A stretch of 28,119 nt of DNA from an uncultured Altererythrobacter sp. (GTDB lineage: Bacteria; Pseudomonadota; Alphaproteobacteria; Sphingomonadales; Sphingomonadaceae). The position numbers and the translations under genes were made by a program. The DNA is taken from contig CAMPIX010000024.1 in assembly GCA_946886565.1 (NCBI GenBank), forward strand, positions 1 through 28,119, in the 5' to 3' direction. Below the pieces are notes generated by a model. It was given only the letters and a program-made list of their open reading frames with translations, was not told the origin of the DNA and ran no database searches. This document shows positions 15,201-21,648 of the stretch, piece after piece. The first letter of the stretch is position 1. Each line of letters starts with the position of its first letter.

Positions 15201-15680
15201 TTGCATATAGTAAGCACCCTTATTATATGCCCCGCCATAGACAACAACCCCGGCTATCTCCTCGCGGACAATTCGCGTCTGCTGCGCCGCGCGTTCGACG
15301 AGCGGGTGCGCGAGCTCGGCGTGACTTCGCCTCAGGCGCGCCTGCTGCTCAATCTCGAGCGGCATCCGGGTCGCAATCAGACCTATTATGCAGAGCAGTT
15401 GGAGATCGAACCGATCACGCTGTGCCGCATGGTCGATCGTATGGAGGAGGCAGGCCTCGTCGAGCGCCACGCCGATCCCGACGACCGCCGCGCACGGCTG
15501 CTCCACCTCACCGGGCGCAGCCGGGGCGAGATCGCGCGCATCCGCGCGGCGCTGCATGGGTTGATCGGGACGATGATGACGGGCTTCACTCAAAGCGAGC
15601 AGGCCGCCTTCATGGACATGCTCGCGCGCATCTCCGCCAATCTTTCCGCCCCGGCGAAGGAGCTTGCCGCCAATGGCTGA
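15201..15680 (+). CDS. MarR family transcriptional regulator, start codon uncertain
   Basis: The protein has the MarR winged-helix layout: NPGYLLADNSRLLRRAFDERVRELG (helix 1), SPQARLLLNLERHPG, a recognition region YYAEQLEIEPITLCRMVDRMEEAGLVER and the wing DPDDRRARLLHLT. It probably represses the downstream emrA-emrB efflux genes and itself, releasing DNA when a phenolic or drug ligand binds. The start is odd. Conserved sequence begins at about DNNPGYLL, but the codon just before it is ATA (15237). The only upstream in-frame start is TTG at 15201, which sits within the inverted repeat and has no ribosome binding site; an ATG at 15227 is out of frame. The stop overlaps the emrA start by 8 bases. 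Confidence 0.85.
   Translation: MHIVSTLIICPAIDNNPGYLLADNSRLLRRAFDERVRELGVTSPQARLLLNLERHPGRNQTYYAEQLEIEPITLCRMVDRMEEAGLVERHADPDDRRARLLHLTGRSRGEIARIRAALHGLIGTMMTGFTQSEQAAFMDMLARISANLSAPAKELAANG
15203..15230. promoter_or_regulatory. 28-bp inverted repeat, candidate MarR operator and divergent promoter
   Basis: GCATATAGTAAG and CTTATTATATGC flank a 4-base CACC spacer and match at 11 of 12 positions. The region is strikingly AT-rich for this genome and contains TATTAT on the plus strand and TATAAT on the minus strand, both usable as -10 elements. It lies between the GFA-family gene and marR, where an autoregulatory MarR dimer would be expected to bind. It overlaps the only available upstream start codon of marR. 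Confidence 0.6.
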
Positions 15681-16731
15681 AGCGGATCCCCTGACCATGC
15701 CTGCCGCCGAAGCCGAAATCCGGCCGCGTCGCCGCTGGGGGCGGCTGGCGCTGATGGCGCTGGTCCCGCTCGCGCTGCTGATCGCGGGCGGGCTCTACTG
15801 GCTGAGCCTGCAAGGACAGGTCTCGACCGACAACGCCTACGTCCAGCAGGATCAGATCGCGGTTTCGACGGAGGTCGGCGGGCAGATCGTCGAGGTCGCG
15901 GTGAAGGATGGCGAGACCGTCGCCAAAGGCGCGCTGCTGTTCCGCATCGACCCCGAGCCCTACCGCTTGCAGATCGCGCAGGCGAACGCCGCGATCGCGC
16001 AGGCGCAGGCAAACGTCACCGCACTCAGCAATTCGAGCGACCTGTCGGGCGCCTCGATCGCCGCCGCGCGCGAGGACATCGCCTTCGCGCAGGCCAATTT
16101 CGCACGCAAGGATGCGCTCTACAAGAAGGGCTTCGTCACCAAGACCGAGCACGACGCCGCCGAGCACGCGATCCAGCAGGCGCGCGAGGAACTGCGCATG
16201 GCGCAGGCGCAGCGCAGCGAGGCCGCGGCCAAGCTGGCGCGCGGCGCGGCGGTGCCGGGCAAGAACCCGCAAGTCGCCGCGGCCGAGGCGCAGCGCGCCA
16301 CCGCCCGGCTCAATCTGCGGCGGACGGAGGTGCGCGCGCCCACCGCGGGCACCGTGTCGCAGGCCGACCGGCTCCAGGTCGGCCAGCAGATCGTCCAGGG
16401 CCTGCCCGTCGTGACCATCGTCGAGAGCGGGGAATCCTATGTCGAGGCGAACTTCAAGGAGACCGACCTCGCCGAGATGCGCGTCGGCCAGCCGGCCGAA
16501 ATCCGCGTCGACGCCTATCCCGATCTCGTGCTTCGGGGCCGCGTGGTCTCGATCGGCGCGGGCACCGGTTCCGAATTCTCGGTCCTCCCCGCGCAGAACG
16601 CCACCGGCAACTGGGTCAAGGTGACCCAGCGCGTGCCCGTGCGCATCGCGATCGAGGGCGAGAGCCCGCGCCAGCTCATCGCCGGGCTCTCGACCGAAGT
16701 CACCGTCTTCACCGACGGCCGCGAGCGTTAA
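15673..16731 (+). CDS. EmrA/HlyD-type membrane fusion protein of a multidrug efflux pump
   Basis: The product has 352 residues. An N-terminal cytoplasmic stretch with RPRRRWGR is followed by one membrane helix (about residues 24-46). The EmrA-type STDNAYVQQDQIAVSTEVGGQI comes next, then a biotinyl-lipoyl-like half (VEVAVKDGETVAKGALLF), a coiled-coil hairpin rich in Ala/Gln/Glu (about 100-200) and the second half (RRTEVRAPTAGTVS). It links the inner membrane MFS transporter encoded next to an outer membrane channel, which is not encoded in this window. The ATG at 15673 is chosen for the AAGGAG 10 bases upstream; it overlaps marR, so translation is coupled to the regulator. Confidence 0.93.
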   Translation: MAEADPLTMPAAEAEIRPRRRWGRLALMALVPLALLIAGGLYWLSLQGQVSTDNAYVQQDQIAVSTEVGGQIVEVAVKDGETVAKGALLFRIDPEPYRLQIAQANAAIAQAQANVTALSNSSDLSGASIAAAREDIAFAQANFARKDALYKKGFVTKTEHDAAEHAIQQAREELRMAQAQRSEAAAKLARGAAVPGKNPQVAAAEAQRATARLNLRRTEVRAPTAGTVSQADRLQVGQQIVQGLPVVTIVESGESYVEANFKETDLAEMRVGQPAEIRVDAYPDLVLRGRVVSIGAGTGSEFSVLPAQNATGNWVKVTQRVPVRIAIEGESPRQLIAGLSTEVTVFTDGRER

Positions 16732-16743
16732 GGCCAGCCCCCA

Positions 16744-18318
16744 GTGGCCTCGGCCGCCCTTCCCGCCCGGTCGTCCGCTCCGTCGGACGACGTTGCACAG
16801 CTGCAGGTCCGCAATCCGGCGCTGCTGCTGGTCGGGATCATGGCCGCCTCGCTGCTGCAGGTGCTCGACACGACGATCGCCAACGTCGCGATCCCGCATA
16901 TGCAGAGCACGCTCGGCGCCACGTCGGAGAGCATCACCTGGGTGCTGACCAGCTATATCGTCGCCTCGGCGGTGGCGATGCCGGTAACCGGGTGGCTCGC
17001 CGACCGCGTGGGCGCGCGGCGGCTGTTCATCCTCTCGGTCGCCGGGTTCATCCTCGCCTCGATGCTGTGCGGAATGGCGCAGAATCTCGAGGAGATGGTG
17101 CTGTTCCGCGCGCTCCAGGGCGTCGCCGGCGCGTTCATCCCCGCGCTGAGCCAGAGCTTCATGCTCGATACCTCGCGCCCGAGCCGCCACGCGCAGGTGA
17201 TGGCGATCTGGGGCATGGGGATCATGATCGGCCCCATCCTCGGCCCCATCCTCGGCGGGTGGCTGACCGAGAGCGCGAACTGGCGCTGGGTGTTCTACGT
17301 CAACCTGCCGGTCGGCATTCTGGCGCTGGCGGTGCTGATGGCCGAGCTGCCGCATCGCGACGGGATTGCACGCCGCTTCGATCTGTTCGGCTTCGCGGTC
17401 CTCGGGCTCGCGCTCGCCTCGTTCCAGCTCCTGCTCGATCGCGGCGCGCATCTCGACTGGTTCGCCTCGGGCGAGATCTGGCTCTACACCTTCCTCGCCG
17501 CCAGCGCCGCGTGGATCGCGGTGGTCCATATGGCGAGCGCGAAGAACCCGCTGTTCGACGCCGCGCTGTTCGCGGACCGCAACTTCACCCTCGCGCTGTC
17601 GTTCATGGTCGTCATCGGCGTGGTCATGTTCGCCAATATGGCGCTGCTGCCGCCGATGCTGCAGGGGTTGTTCGGCTACGGCGTGATCGACACCGGGATC
17701 GTGCTGATGCCGCGCGGCGTGGGTGTGCTGATCTCGATGCAGCTTTCCGGGCTGCTGATCCGCCGCGGGCTCGACGCGCGCGTGGTGGTTGCCGCGGGCT
17801 TTGCGATCACCGCGTTCTCGCAATGGCAGATGGCGCATTGGTCGCTCCAGGCGGACGCCTACCACTTCATTCTCTCGGGATTGGTCCAGGGGCTCGGGAT
17901 GGGGCTGGTGTTCATTCCGCTCAACGTCACCGCGTTCTCCACCCTGCCCCCGCGCCTGCGGACCGACGGGTCGAGCCTGCTCAACCTCGCGCGCTCGCTC
18001 GGCGCCTCGGTGGGCATTTCGGTGACGACGATCCTGCTCGCGCACAATATCCAGGTGAACCACGAGGAGCTCGGTGCGCGGATCACCGCCGAGAGCATTG
18101 CCGGGCTCGACCTCTCGGCAGTCGACCGCTTTCAGTCGCTCGGCCAGGCCGGGCTCGCGATGCTCGATGCCGAGGTCAATCGCCAGGCGGCCATGATCGG
18201 TTACGTGAACGACTTCTGGCTGATGATGTGGATGGCGCTCGCCGCGGTGCCGTTCGCATTCCTGATGCGGCCGGCGAAGCGCGGGGCGGCACCGGCGGCC
18301 GACGCCGCCGGGCACTGA
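16744..18318 (+). CDS. DHA2 family MFS multidrug transporter, EmrB-like permease
   Basis: This 524-residue protein with about 14 hydrophobic segments has the DHA2 hallmarks: LQVLDTTIANVAIPHM in helix 1, WVLTSYIVASAVAMPVTGWLADRVGARR (motif A region) and IWGMGIMIGPILGPILGGWLTE with WRWVFYVNLPVG (motif C region). It should exchange protons for hydrophobic drugs or phenolic compounds and export them through EmrA and an outer membrane channel. The GTG start at 16744 follows AAGG by 9 bases and lies 12 bases after emrA. The C-terminus is Ala-rich. The stop is directly adjacent to the stop of the convergent DUF4336 gene, with no space for a separate terminator. Confidence 0.94.
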   Translation: MASAALPARSSAPSDDVAQLQVRNPALLLVGIMAASLLQVLDTTIANVAIPHMQSTLGATSESITWVLTSYIVASAVAMPVTGWLADRVGARRLFILSVAGFILASMLCGMAQNLEEMVLFRALQGVAGAFIPALSQSFMLDTSRPSRHAQVMAIWGMGIMIGPILGPILGGWLTESANWRWVFYVNLPVGILALAVLMAELPHRDGIARRFDLFGFAVLGLALASFQLLLDRGAHLDWFASGEIWLYTFLAASAAWIAVVHMASAKNPLFDAALFADRNFTLALSFMVVIGVVMFANMALLPPMLQGLFGYGVIDTGIVLMPRGVGVLISMQLSGLLIRRGLDARVVVAAGFAITAFSQWQMAHWSLQADAYHFILSGLVQGLGMGLVFIPLNVTAFSTLPPRLRTDGSSLLNLARSLGASVGISVTTILLAHNIQVNHEELGARITAESIAGLDLSAVDRFQSLGQAGLAMLDAEVNRQAAMIGYVNDFWLMMWMALAAVPFAFLMRPAKRGAAPAADAAGH

Positions 18319-19050
18319 TCAACCGCGCATTGCCCAGCGCAGCGCGCGCCGCAGCTCCTCAGCCCCGTCGCATTCGTAGGGCCGGCCATGCGCCATCACG
18401 ACCTTCTCCGCTGGCCAGTCGAGGATTTCGGTCACCGCCGCCGCGACCTGTTGCCGGCGGGGGAAGTAGGTCGCGCGCATATCGAGCGGAGTCGAACCGT
18501 CCGCCCTGCCCAGCCGGATCAGCCAGCGCAGCAGCCGCTTGCGTACCCGCGCCGGCTCGAAATTCTCGATCAGGTCGGTCAGCACTGCGACCTTCGCGGC
18601 GCGCACGAAGAACACCGCTTCGGTCACCGAGGTGCCCGGCACGACGACGCAGGCGATCTCGCTGCTCCACTCCCCCGTTCGACCGGTTTCGAGGACGTGA
18701 TCGATCCGAAACGCACGCTTGGCCTTGTCGAGCCCGGGCGCCGCATGGCTGACGGCCTCGGGATAGCGCTCGAGCCAATCGGCCATGTACCAGTAGTGCA
18801 GAGAATTGGGCGCGACGAGATGGCGCACCGGACCCAGTGCCTCGATCGCCGCGAACAGACCCGCGTTGGGCGCGATCGGCGAATGGACCCACAGGCCGCC
18901 CGATGCGAGTCGCACCACCGTCATGCGCGTGGGGAAAGGCATGGACGCCGGCCCGTAATCCATCCGGATTTCCGGCCCGTCGACGATCCACACTTCGTCG
19001 GCAAAAGGCTTGGGAACGTTCAACGGCGCATAGGGTTCGAAGGCGCTCAT
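18319..19050 (-). CDS. DUF4336 domain-containing protein
   Basis: The 243-residue protein shows the DUF4336 pattern: VWIVDGPEIRMDYGPASMPFPTRMTVVRL near the N-terminus, LWVHSPIAP, VRHLVAPNSLHYWYMADW, VFFVRAAKVAVLTDLIENFEP and a C-terminal VVMAHGRPYE. The family resembles metallo-beta-lactamase-fold proteins in its strand pattern, but the full HxHxDH zinc motif is not present, so a hydrolase role is not supported. No signal peptide is visible. It ends back-to-back with emrB and lies 36 bp downstream of the isomerase gene on the same strand. Function unknown. Confidence 0.8.
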   Translation of the reverse strand: MSAFEPYAPLNVPKPFADEVWIVDGPEIRMDYGPASMPFPTRMTVVRLASGGLWVHSPIAPNAGLFAAIEALGPVRHLVAPNSLHYWYMADWLERYPEAVSHAAPGLDKAKRAFRIDHVLETGRTGEWSSEIACVVVPGTSVTEAVFFVRAAKVAVLTDLIENFEPARVRKRLLRWLIRLGRADGSTPLDMRATYFPRRQQVAAAVTEILDWPAEKVVMAHGRPYECDGAEELRRALRWAMRG

Positions 19051-19086
19051 GCGCGCGTCCTAGAGGGCGCGAGCCCGTGCCGCAAA

Positions 19087-19743
19087 TCAGCCTCCGCCGC
19101 GCGGTCGCAGCCCTTTCTGCTCCATCCGCCAGCGCGCCATTTCGATCCGGTCCTGCCCGAAGAACGGCTCGCCCTCGAACACCAGCGTCGGCACGCCCCA
19201 GTGGCCCGCGTCCTCGAGCGCCTGCTGATTGGCGGCGATTTCGGCGTCGAGTGAGCGAGCGTCATCCTGCGCCTCAGCATCGACGTCGGTATAATCCAAA
19301 CCTGCCCGATCGCACGCAGGATAGAGATGTTCCTCGTAGTTCCAGTTCTCCGCCCCACCCCAGATCAATTGTCCGACCTCATGAGCGAAGGCGATGCCTT
19401 TACCTCTCCGCGCCGCTGCCTGCCCCATTCGTGTAACGTGGTAGATATAGGGTTGCTCCGCCGCGATTTTGCGCGTGGCGATGTCTTGCACGATCGGATC
19501 GGGCCGCGGCGAGCCGAACGGAATTCCGTGAAACTGCGCCACCCGCATCATGTCGAGGAACGTGTAGCGCAGCCAGTTGGGATGATTGCGCTCGAAGAAA
19601 TCGGGCTGCCGGATCGCCAGCGGATAGACCGGCCGCAACGCAATCTCGACCGCGTGCGTCTCCGCCAGAGCCCGATAGCGCCCCACCGCCAGATAGCTGT
19701 ACGGGCTGCGAAAGCTGAAGAAGAGCTCGGCGGCGAGGGTCAC
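19087..19743 (-). CDS. 2-hydroxychromene-2-carboxylate isomerase family protein (DsbA fold, GST kappa-like)
   Basis: The 218-residue protein begins with the family signature ELFFSFRSPYSYLA, with the likely active-site Ser13 in the S-P-Y motif. It continues with RYTFLDMMRVAQFHGIPFG and ends with the cis-Pro-containing GHWGVPTLVFEGEPFFGQDRIE. Relatives isomerise 2-hydroxychromene-2-carboxylate in naphthalene catabolism using glutathione, but no other catabolic gene is nearby, so the substrate here is open. The GTG start at 19743 overlaps the stop of the PIN-domain toxin gene (GCGTGACC), which couples its translation to the toxin-antitoxin operon. That is an unusual partner. Confidence 0.88.
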   Translation of the reverse strand: MTLAAELFFSFRSPYSYLAVGRYRALAETHAVEIALRPVYPLAIRQPDFFERNHPNWLRYTFLDMMRVAQFHGIPFGSPRPDPIVQDIATRKIAAEQPYIYHVTRMGQAAARRGKGIAFAHEVGQLIWGGAENWNYEEHLYPACDRAGLDYTDVDAEAQDDARSLDAEIAANQQALEDAGHWGVPTLVFEGEPFFGQDRIEMARWRMEQKGLRPRGGG

Positions 19744-20138
19744 GCCAGCGCCTCCAGCAACGGTTCGAACCGCGTGCCCTTGCAACGCCCGAGCAGTCGC
19801 TGGTCCGCCGTGACAAGCGGAATGCCGACCGCCTCGCTCATGGCCAGATAGAAGCAATCGTAAACCGGGTGTTCCAACTGGAGCGCAATGGCCAATGCCT
19901 GCTCAGCGAAGGGGCGAGAAGGCCGCAGCTCGACGAAAGAGGCCACCATTCCCTGCGCCATCGTCGCTTGCTCCGCCTCAAGCTCGCGCTTGCGCCATTT
20001 CTTCCAGAGCGCATTCGACACCTCGACGAGAAGCAGATCGGGCGCCGCAAGCGACTCGCCGATCAGCAACTCCGCCTCTGCTTGCCCCTCTTCGGCCACG
20101 AACCATTTGACCACCACGCTCGTGTCCACGAGCTTCAT
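19740..20138 (-). CDS. Type II toxin, PIN-domain ribonuclease (VapC family)
   Basis: The 132-residue protein has the PIN-domain acidic residues in order: Asp5 in MKLVDTSVVVKW, Glu39 in LLLVEVSNALWKKW, Asp94 in PVYDCFYLA and Asp112 in LVTADQRLL. These coordinate the metal ions of an endoribonuclease that typically targets tRNA or rRNA. The start overlaps the antitoxin stop by one base (TGATG), standard for such pairs. The 3' end overlaps the isomerase gene. Confidence 0.93.
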   Translation of the reverse strand: MKLVDTSVVVKWFVAEEGQAEAELLIGESLAAPDLLLVEVSNALWKKWRKRELEAEQATMAQGMVASFVELRPSRPFAEQALAIALQLEHPVYDCFYLAMSEAVGIPLVTADQRLLGRCKGTRFEPLLEALA

Positions 20139-20392
20139 CAGGCGTCGCGGTATCCATCGCGATCTTCGCGAACCAGCAGTTCGGCTGGCGTCTGTCGAAC
20201 GCCCTTCGGCGTCATCGCGCGAATCCGGCGCGAAATCTCGACCAGCTCGTCCTTGCGCCGGGAGGACACAGGGCGCGCAACCCGGAGCGCATCGCGCAGC
20301 TCCGCTTCGAGCGAGCGCCGGTTGCGCTCCGCCGCTTCGCGATAGTCGGCGAGAAGATCGTCGTCGAGATTGCGGATTAGAACCTGGCCCAT
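20138..20392 (-). CDS. Antitoxin, ribbon-helix-helix (FitA-like) family
   Basis: The 84-residue protein starts MGQVLIRNLDDDLLADYREA, a short strand plus helix typical of FitA/Arc-like ribbon-helix-helix DNA-binding domains, continuing RNRRSLEAELRDALRVA. The C-terminal half (about 45-84, KDELVEISRRIRAMTP onward) should wrap the toxin. It would neutralise the PIN toxin and repress the operon by binding the palindrome just upstream. A clear Shine-Dalgarno is not seen before the ATG. Confidence 0.9.
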   Translation of the reverse strand: MGQVLIRNLDDDLLADYREAAERNRRSLEAELRDALRVARPVSSRRKDELVEISRRIRAMTPKGVRQTPAELLVREDRDGYRDA

Positions 20393-20399
20393 GCGTGTG

Positions 20400-20409
20400 G
20401 TGATATCAC
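20400..20409. promoter_or_regulatory. Palindrome upstream of the antitoxin, candidate autoregulatory operator
   Basis: GTGATATCAC is a perfect 10-bp palindrome centred about 13 bases before the antitoxin start. Its position in the 42-bp gap between asd and the antitoxin gene fits self-repression by the ribbon-helix-helix antitoxin. The promoter hexamers are not clear. Confidence 0.45.
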
Positions 20410-20434
20410 AGTGAAATCGCCAACCAAAGAGGAA

Positions 20435-21460
20435 TTACCCCTTCTTCAGGTGCCGCCGGCCCAGCAGTTCCGCGATCTGCACCGCGTTCAGCGCCGCGCC
20501 CTTGCGCAGGTTGTCGGACACGCACCACAGAGTCAGGCCGTTCTCGACCGTCGGGTCCTCGCGCACGCGGCTGACGTAAGTGGCGCCGTCGCCCGCGGCC
20601 TCGACCGGAGTGACGTATCCGCCGTCCTCGCGCTTGTCGACGAGCATCACGCCCGGCGCCTCGCGCAGAATGTCCATCGCAGCCTCGGCCGAGAGCTCGT
20701 TCTCGAACTCGATGTTCACCGCTTCCGAGTGACCGACGAACACCGGCACGCGCACGCAAGTGGCATTGAGCTTGATCTTCGGGTCGAGAATCTTCTTGGT
20801 CTCGACCATCATCTTCCACTCTTCCTTGGTCGAGCCGTCGTCGAGGAAGGTATCGATGTGCGGGATCACGTTGAAGGCGATCTGCTTGGTGAACTTCTTC
20901 GGCTCGAGCGGATCGCCGACGAAGATCGCGCGGCTCTGCTCGAACAGCTCGTCCATCCCGGCCTTCCCGGCGCCCGAGACCGACTGGTAGGTGCTCACCA
21001 CCACGCGCTTGATCGTCGCCGCATCGTGCAGCGGCTTCAGCGCGACGACGAGCTGCGCGGTCGAACAGTTCGGGTTGGCGATGATGTTGCGCTTCGCGTA
21101 GCCGTCGATCGCGTCGGGGTTCACCTCGGGCACGATCAGCGGCACGTCGGGCTCCATGCGGAACAGCGAGGAATTGTCGATGACGACGCAGCCGGCGGCC
21201 GCGGCCTTGGGCGCGTATTCCTTCGCCGGACCGCTCCCGGCGGAGAACAGCGCGATGTCCCATCCGGCGAAGTCGAAGTGTTCGATGTTCTTGCACTTGA
21301 GCATTCTGCCGGTGTCGCCGAACTCGACCTCGGTTCCGACCGAGCGCGAGCTTGCGACTGCCGCAACCTCGTCGCACGGAAACTCGCGTTCGGCGAGGAT
21401 CGCCATCATCTCGCGCCCGACATTCCCGGTCGCGCCGACGACTGCCACCCGATAACCCAA
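20435..21460 (-). CDS. asd: Aspartate-semialdehyde dehydrogenase
   Basis: The 341-residue enzyme reduces aspartyl phosphate to aspartate semialdehyde with NADPH, the branch point for lysine/diaminopimelate, methionine and threonine. The NADP-binding GATGNVGREM is at residues 9-18, the catalytic Cys132 in ANPNCSTAQ, and the substrate-binding segments CVRVPVFVGHSEAVN and the ending LRKGAALNAVQIAELL are typical. The TTG at 21460 is taken as start. It is preceded by GGAGAC 7 bases upstream and gives the usual N-terminus xGYRVAVVGATGNVG; upstream in-frame sequence is Arg-rich and non-conserved. The gene stands alone, with the toxin-antitoxin pair 42 bp downstream. Confidence 0.95.
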   Translation of the reverse strand: MGYRVAVVGATGNVGREMMAILAEREFPCDEVAAVASSRSVGTEVEFGDTGRMLKCKNIEHFDFAGWDIALFSAGSGPAKEYAPKAAAAGCVVIDNSSLFRMEPDVPLIVPEVNPDAIDGYAKRNIIANPNCSTAQLVVALKPLHDAATIKRVVVSTYQSVSGAGKAGMDELFEQSRAIFVGDPLEPKKFTKQIAFNVIPHIDTFLDDGSTKEEWKMMVETKKILDPKIKLNATCVRVPVFVGHSEAVNIEFENELSAEAAMDILREAPGVMLVDKREDGGYVTPVEAAGDGATYVSRVREDPTVENGLTLWCVSDNLRKGAALNAVQIAELLGRRHLKKG

Positions 21461-21530
21461 TTCACGTCTCCATCTGAATGCGAGTGGCCGAGATAGCGTT
21501 CGCGCCCGCAAGCGCAATGGCAGATGCGCT

Positions 21531-21646
21531 ATCCTCCCCTAAAGGGAGGGGGCCAGCGACGCGGGTGGGGCACGGGCGGGTGCTTATGACATCGGCGGTC
21601 GTGAACAACTGCGCGTGCCCTCCGCCCTCCGCGTGCCGCGGAGGAT
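21531..21646. repeat. Intergenic palindromic element, same family as the one inside trmD
   Basis: This 116-bp stretch between asd and the S9 peptidase gene begins ATCCTCCCC and ends GGAGGAT, with GC-rich imperfect inverted arms (GGGAGGGGGCC and GTGGGGCACG on the left, CGTGCCCTCCGCCCTCC on the right). It shares the 15-mer GGGGCACGGGCGGGT (21567-21581) and identical outer ends with the 147-bp element at 24932-25078. It abuts the peptidase stop codon with two bases between, so it may also act as a 3' stabiliser or terminator. No gene is seen in it. Confidence 0.75.
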
Positions 21647-21648
21647 TG

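Noticed and set aside
15610..18315. A 901-codon leftward open frame antisense to emrA and emrB
   Set aside because: It is rich in Arg, Asp, Gly and His with no recognisable domain; the plus-strand genes are well supported membrane transport proteins.
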